A stretch of 6,390 bases of DNA from Taibaiella sp. (GTDB lineage: Bacteria; Bacteroidota; Bacteroidia; Chitinophagales; Chitinophagaceae). A program made the position numbers and the translations under genes. This document shows, piece by piece, positions 4,873 through 6,390 of this stretch (positions are counted from its first letter, which is position 1; the number at the start of each line of letters is the position of its first letter). The stretch is taken from NCBI GenBank assembly GCA_019454705.1, contig JACFNS010000152.1:1-6390 (forward strand), written 5' to 3'. The notes under the pieces were generated by a model. The model searched no databases. It saw only the letters and a list, made by a program, of their open reading frames with translations, and was not told the origin of the DNA.

Positions 4873-4897
4873 AGTAGTTAGGGGTGAGTAGTTAGTA
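4873..4897. repeat. Intergenic GTTAG-rich repeat, copy 2
   Basis: AGTAGTTAGGGGT at 4873-4885 is identical to 3295-3307 and is again followed by a GTAGTTAGTA tail. It lies 3 bases after the VOC gene stop. The right end of the repeat supplies the TAA stop codon of folK (4892-4894 on the minus strand), so the element reaches into the coding end of that gene. Confidence 0.6.
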
Positions 4898-5368
4898 TTT
4901 CAACACCTCCAGCTTATCAGGACATTCGTCCAACAATTGAGACACAGTTTTATTCAGCCCCGGGTGTAAAAAATCCGGGGTTATTTCGTTGAGGGGTACG
5001 AGTGCGAAGCGGCGCTCCTGCAGGTAGGGGTGGGGTACTTTCAGTTCGGGCAGGTCTATTACTGCATCACCATAAAAAAGTATATCTATATCCAGTGTGC
5101 GTTGCCCCCATTTCAATGTTCGTTGCCTGCCCAGGTTTTGTTCTATGTGATGTATTTCCTGCAACAGTTCAAGAGGGTGCAATTCTGTTTGCAGGCAAAG
5201 CGCCATGTTCAGAAAGGCGGGCTGGTCTTCAATGCCCCAGGCTGCTGTCTGGTATAGTGCCGATTGGCTGCTGATAGCGCCCAATACATTGAGTTGTTGC
5301 ACTGCCTGTAGCAACCATTGCTCACGATCGCCCTCGTTGCTGCCTAATAGTAAGTAAACATCAGTCAT
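4892..5368 (-). CDS. folK: 2-amino-4-hydroxy-6-hydroxymethyldihydropteridine diphosphokinase (HPPK)
   Basis: A 158-residue cytoplasmic enzyme of folate synthesis. It transfers pyrophosphate from ATP to 6-hydroxymethyl-7,8-dihydropterin, giving the substrate of dihydropteroate synthase. The opening strand and phosphate region is LLLGSNEGDR (6-15). Pterin-side residues lie in PAFLNMAL (50-57). E76 and R81/R83 are in IEQNLGRQR. The family signature is KWGQRTLDIDILFYG (86-100), where D93 and D95 correspond to the two magnesium-binding aspartates and R90 to the conserved arginine. VPHPYLQERRFALVPLNEI follows. Length is normal for the family (about 155-165). The last residues KLEVLKY end inside an intergenic repeat. 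The stop of the upstream unknown secreted protein is 24 bases away, so the two are probably one operon. Closeness to sppA is, from memory, common in Bacteroidota. Confidence 0.95.
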   Translation of the reverse strand: MTDVYLLLGSNEGDREQWLLQAVQQLNVLGAISSQSALYQTAAWGIEDQPAFLNMALCLQTELHPLELLQEIHHIEQNLGRQRTLKWGQRTLDIDILFYGDAVIDLPELKVPHPYLQERRFALVPLNEITPDFLHPGLNKTVSQLLDECPDKLEVLKY

Positions 5369-5392
5369 GAATCATGTAATGTAAGTATAGGG

Positions 5393-5965
5393 TTATAATC
5401 TCCTGTCTGGCAGCACTACCTGTGCTGAAAATATTTTATGGATTCGCTTGTCGGCTATATCGAATATATCCAGCAATACAGGGTAGTTTTCATTGGGTTT
5501 GCCGCCCTCGCCTGCATACAAAAATACCGCCAGCGATTCCTGTTCTTCCTTGTTCAACTTACGTACTGTTTCAACAAATAATTGGGGGTTTTTGTTGGTG
5601 AGGTAGTAAATAGTCTTTTGCAGTTCGTCTACCGGACCTTCGCTCCACGTCGGCAGGTCTTTCCCTATGGCAACGGCTTTTGGTAAAACTGAATCCATAA
5701 AATCATATCCCAGTTTCCTGAACTTTTTTACATAATCCACGCCATTTGTGGTAAGCTGGTCCTGCGTGTGAGAGTTGAAGATGTCAATAAAATCTACCTT
5801 ATTGCCGGGGAATGCCTGTATGAACTGTATTTGTAATATAGGCGCGTGTGGTTGCTGTTGCAGTTTTTCGTAGGTTACTTTCAGTTTCAACGCCTGTGGA
5901 GACATTTGCTGTGCATACGCGCATACCTGCAATATCAACGCCAGTACTATTAACAGTTTTTTCAT
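5393..5965 (-). CDS. Secreted protein of unknown function
   Basis: A 190-residue protein with a clear N-terminal signal peptide: MKK, a hydrophobic core LLIVLALILQV, and a likely cut after AYA at residue 18, leaving Gln19 first as is common in Bacteroidota. The cysteine at 15 does not sit in a good lipobox, so lipidation is unlikely. The mature part is mostly helical and charged, with segments such as YEKLQQQPHAPILQIQFIQAFP, DFIDIFNSHTQDQL, GYDFMDSVLPKAVAIGKDL and LFVETVRKLNKEEQESLAVFLYAG. No internal membrane helix, repeat or catalytic motif is seen, and I recognise no family. A near -7 match TAACTTTA lies at 5984-5991. It is the first gene of a probable unit with folK 24 bases downstream, and is divergent from sppA. 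Confidence 0.75.
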   Translation of the reverse strand: MKKLLIVLALILQVCAYAQQMSPQALKLKVTYEKLQQQPHAPILQIQFIQAFPGNKVDFIDIFNSHTQDQLTTNGVDYVKKFRKLGYDFMDSVLPKAVAIGKDLPTWSEGPVDELQKTIYYLTNKNPQLFVETVRKLNKEEQESLAVFLYAGEGGKPNENYPVLLDIFDIADKRIHKIFSAQVVLPDRRL

Positions 5966-5983
5966 AAGTCACCCTGTTTGGGG

Positions 5984-5991
5984 TAAAGTTA
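5984..5991 (-). promoter_or_regulatory. Possible -7 element for the secreted protein-folK unit
   Basis: On the minus strand the bases read TAACTTTA, one mismatch (last base) from TAnnTTTG, 18 bases before the ATG at 5965. That spacing equals that of the exact boxes upstream of the GroES-like and TPR genes, which supports it. No TTTG stands at the -33 place. Confidence 0.4.
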
Positions 5992-6070
5992 ATACAGGCG
6001 GCAGGAAAATAACTACAATAATCACCCCACAGGCTGCAGTCATTTAATAAATACTTAGCTTATTGCCCTG

Positions 6071-6078
6071 TATATTTG
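6071..6078 (+). promoter_or_regulatory. -7 element for sppA
   Basis: TATATTTG is an exact TAnnTTTG match followed by CA, 27 bases before the ATG at 6106. The leader of roughly 22 bases is very A/T-rich and has no Shine-Dalgarno sequence, as usual in Bacteroidota. A -33 TTTG is not evident; TTTA at 6043-6046 is a weak candidate with a 24-base spacer. Confidence 0.55.
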
Positions 6079-6105
6079 CACTAAATATTTAATAATACAA
6101 TTATT

Positions 6106-6390
6106 ATGAAACAATTCTTTAAGATGTTCTTCGCCTCGTTGCTGGCTATGATAGTGGCCGGTGTCATCGTGGTTGCGGTATTCGTTGGCCTGATAATAGG
6201 GGCGGTGAACAGCGCTATGAAAGCGAAACCCGAAACAGTGGTGGCATCCAACAGCGTACTGCTTATTGACATGAAAACCCGCTTTAATGAGCAGCCTTAT
6301 GAAAACTCATTGGCTGCATTGTTTGGCGAAAGCGATTACCGCCCCGGCGTGTTTGACGTGGTTCGTTCATTGGAAAAAGCAAAGACTGAT
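6106..6390 (+). CDS. sppA: Signal peptide peptidase SppA, 67K type (5' part)
   Basis: The frame is open from the ATG at 6106 to the window edge, giving the first 95 residues; the rest lies outside. SppA is a membrane-anchored serine protease (Ser-Lys dyad, family S49) that degrades signal peptides left in the membrane after export. Visible here are an N-terminal basic/aromatic start MKQFFKMFFAS and one transmembrane anchor at about 8-34. Next comes the conserved SVLLIDM strand (50-56), then YENSLAALFGE and FDVVRSLEKAKTD, the usual lead-in to the DDRIKG segment of this family. The catalytic residues lie beyond the window and cannot be checked. It is divergent from the secreted protein-folK unit, with 140 bases between the starts. 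Confidence 0.87.
   Translation, partial: MKQFFKMFFASLLAMIVAGVIVVAVFVGLIIGAVNSAMKAKPETVVASNSVLLIDMKTRFNEQPYENSLAALFGESDYRPGVFDVVRSLEKAKTD

Noticed and set aside
4958..4980. CCCCGG and CCGGGG inverted repeat that could form a hairpin
   Set aside because: It lies inside folK in a conserved coding part (the HPGLN region) and has no T tract in a useful place; probably a codon coincidence.
6081..6272. Minus-strand open frame over the sppA start
   Set aside because: Threonine/isoleucine-rich shadow; the plus strand has an open frame with the SppA N-terminal pattern and a promoter.

Overview
The window looks like ordinary chromosomal DNA of a member of the Bacteroidota, probably in or near the Chitinophagaceae. 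The basis is threefold. Several starts are preceded by the Bacteroidota -7 element TAnnTTTG rather than by a Shine-Dalgarno sequence. The start regions are A/T-rich. The families present (DUF4476 secreted protein, DUF4287/DUF5655 protein, extended GroES-like protein, folK near sppA) are typical of that phylum. The exact genus is inference.

Layout from left to right. A secreted DUF4476 protein (106-819, +) converges on, and overlaps by 14 bases, a minus-strand pair: a class I SAM-dependent methyltransferase (1407-2141) followed after 4 bases by a PAP2-family membrane phosphatase (806-1402, TTG start). A short divergent promoter region (2142-2227) holds two back-to-back -7 boxes. The plus-strand box serves an orphan GroES-like protein (2228-2605), which is followed by a two-helix membrane TPR protein (2636-3292) with its own -7 box and a clear hairpin terminator. 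A DUF4287/DUF5655 protein (3360-3920, -) converges on that terminator.

From about 3921 to 4482 the sequence becomes A/T-rich and holds only one small two-helix membrane protein (4090-4278, -). Just beyond its stop lies a 44-bp near-perfect palindrome, and an exact 16-bp direct repeat (4001-4016 and 4405-4420) brackets the segment. This is the least explained part of the window.

The right part holds a VOC-fold (glyoxalase-like) protein (4483-4869, +), converging on folK (4892-5368, -). folK is probably cotranscribed with the secreted protein of unknown function upstream of it (5393-5965, -). Divergent to these, sppA (6106 onward, +) starts and runs off the window after 95 codons.

The genes are mostly housekeeping or envelope functions and do not form one pathway. 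I see no CRISPR array, RNA gene, transposase, toxin-antitoxin pair or defence cassette. I did not find a convincing new multi-gene system. The best leads are the palindrome/direct-repeat islet, a GTTAGGGGT-containing intergenic repeat seen at three sites, the GroES paralogue with an enlarged roof region and no GroEL beside it, and a PAP2 enzyme with an altered third motif.
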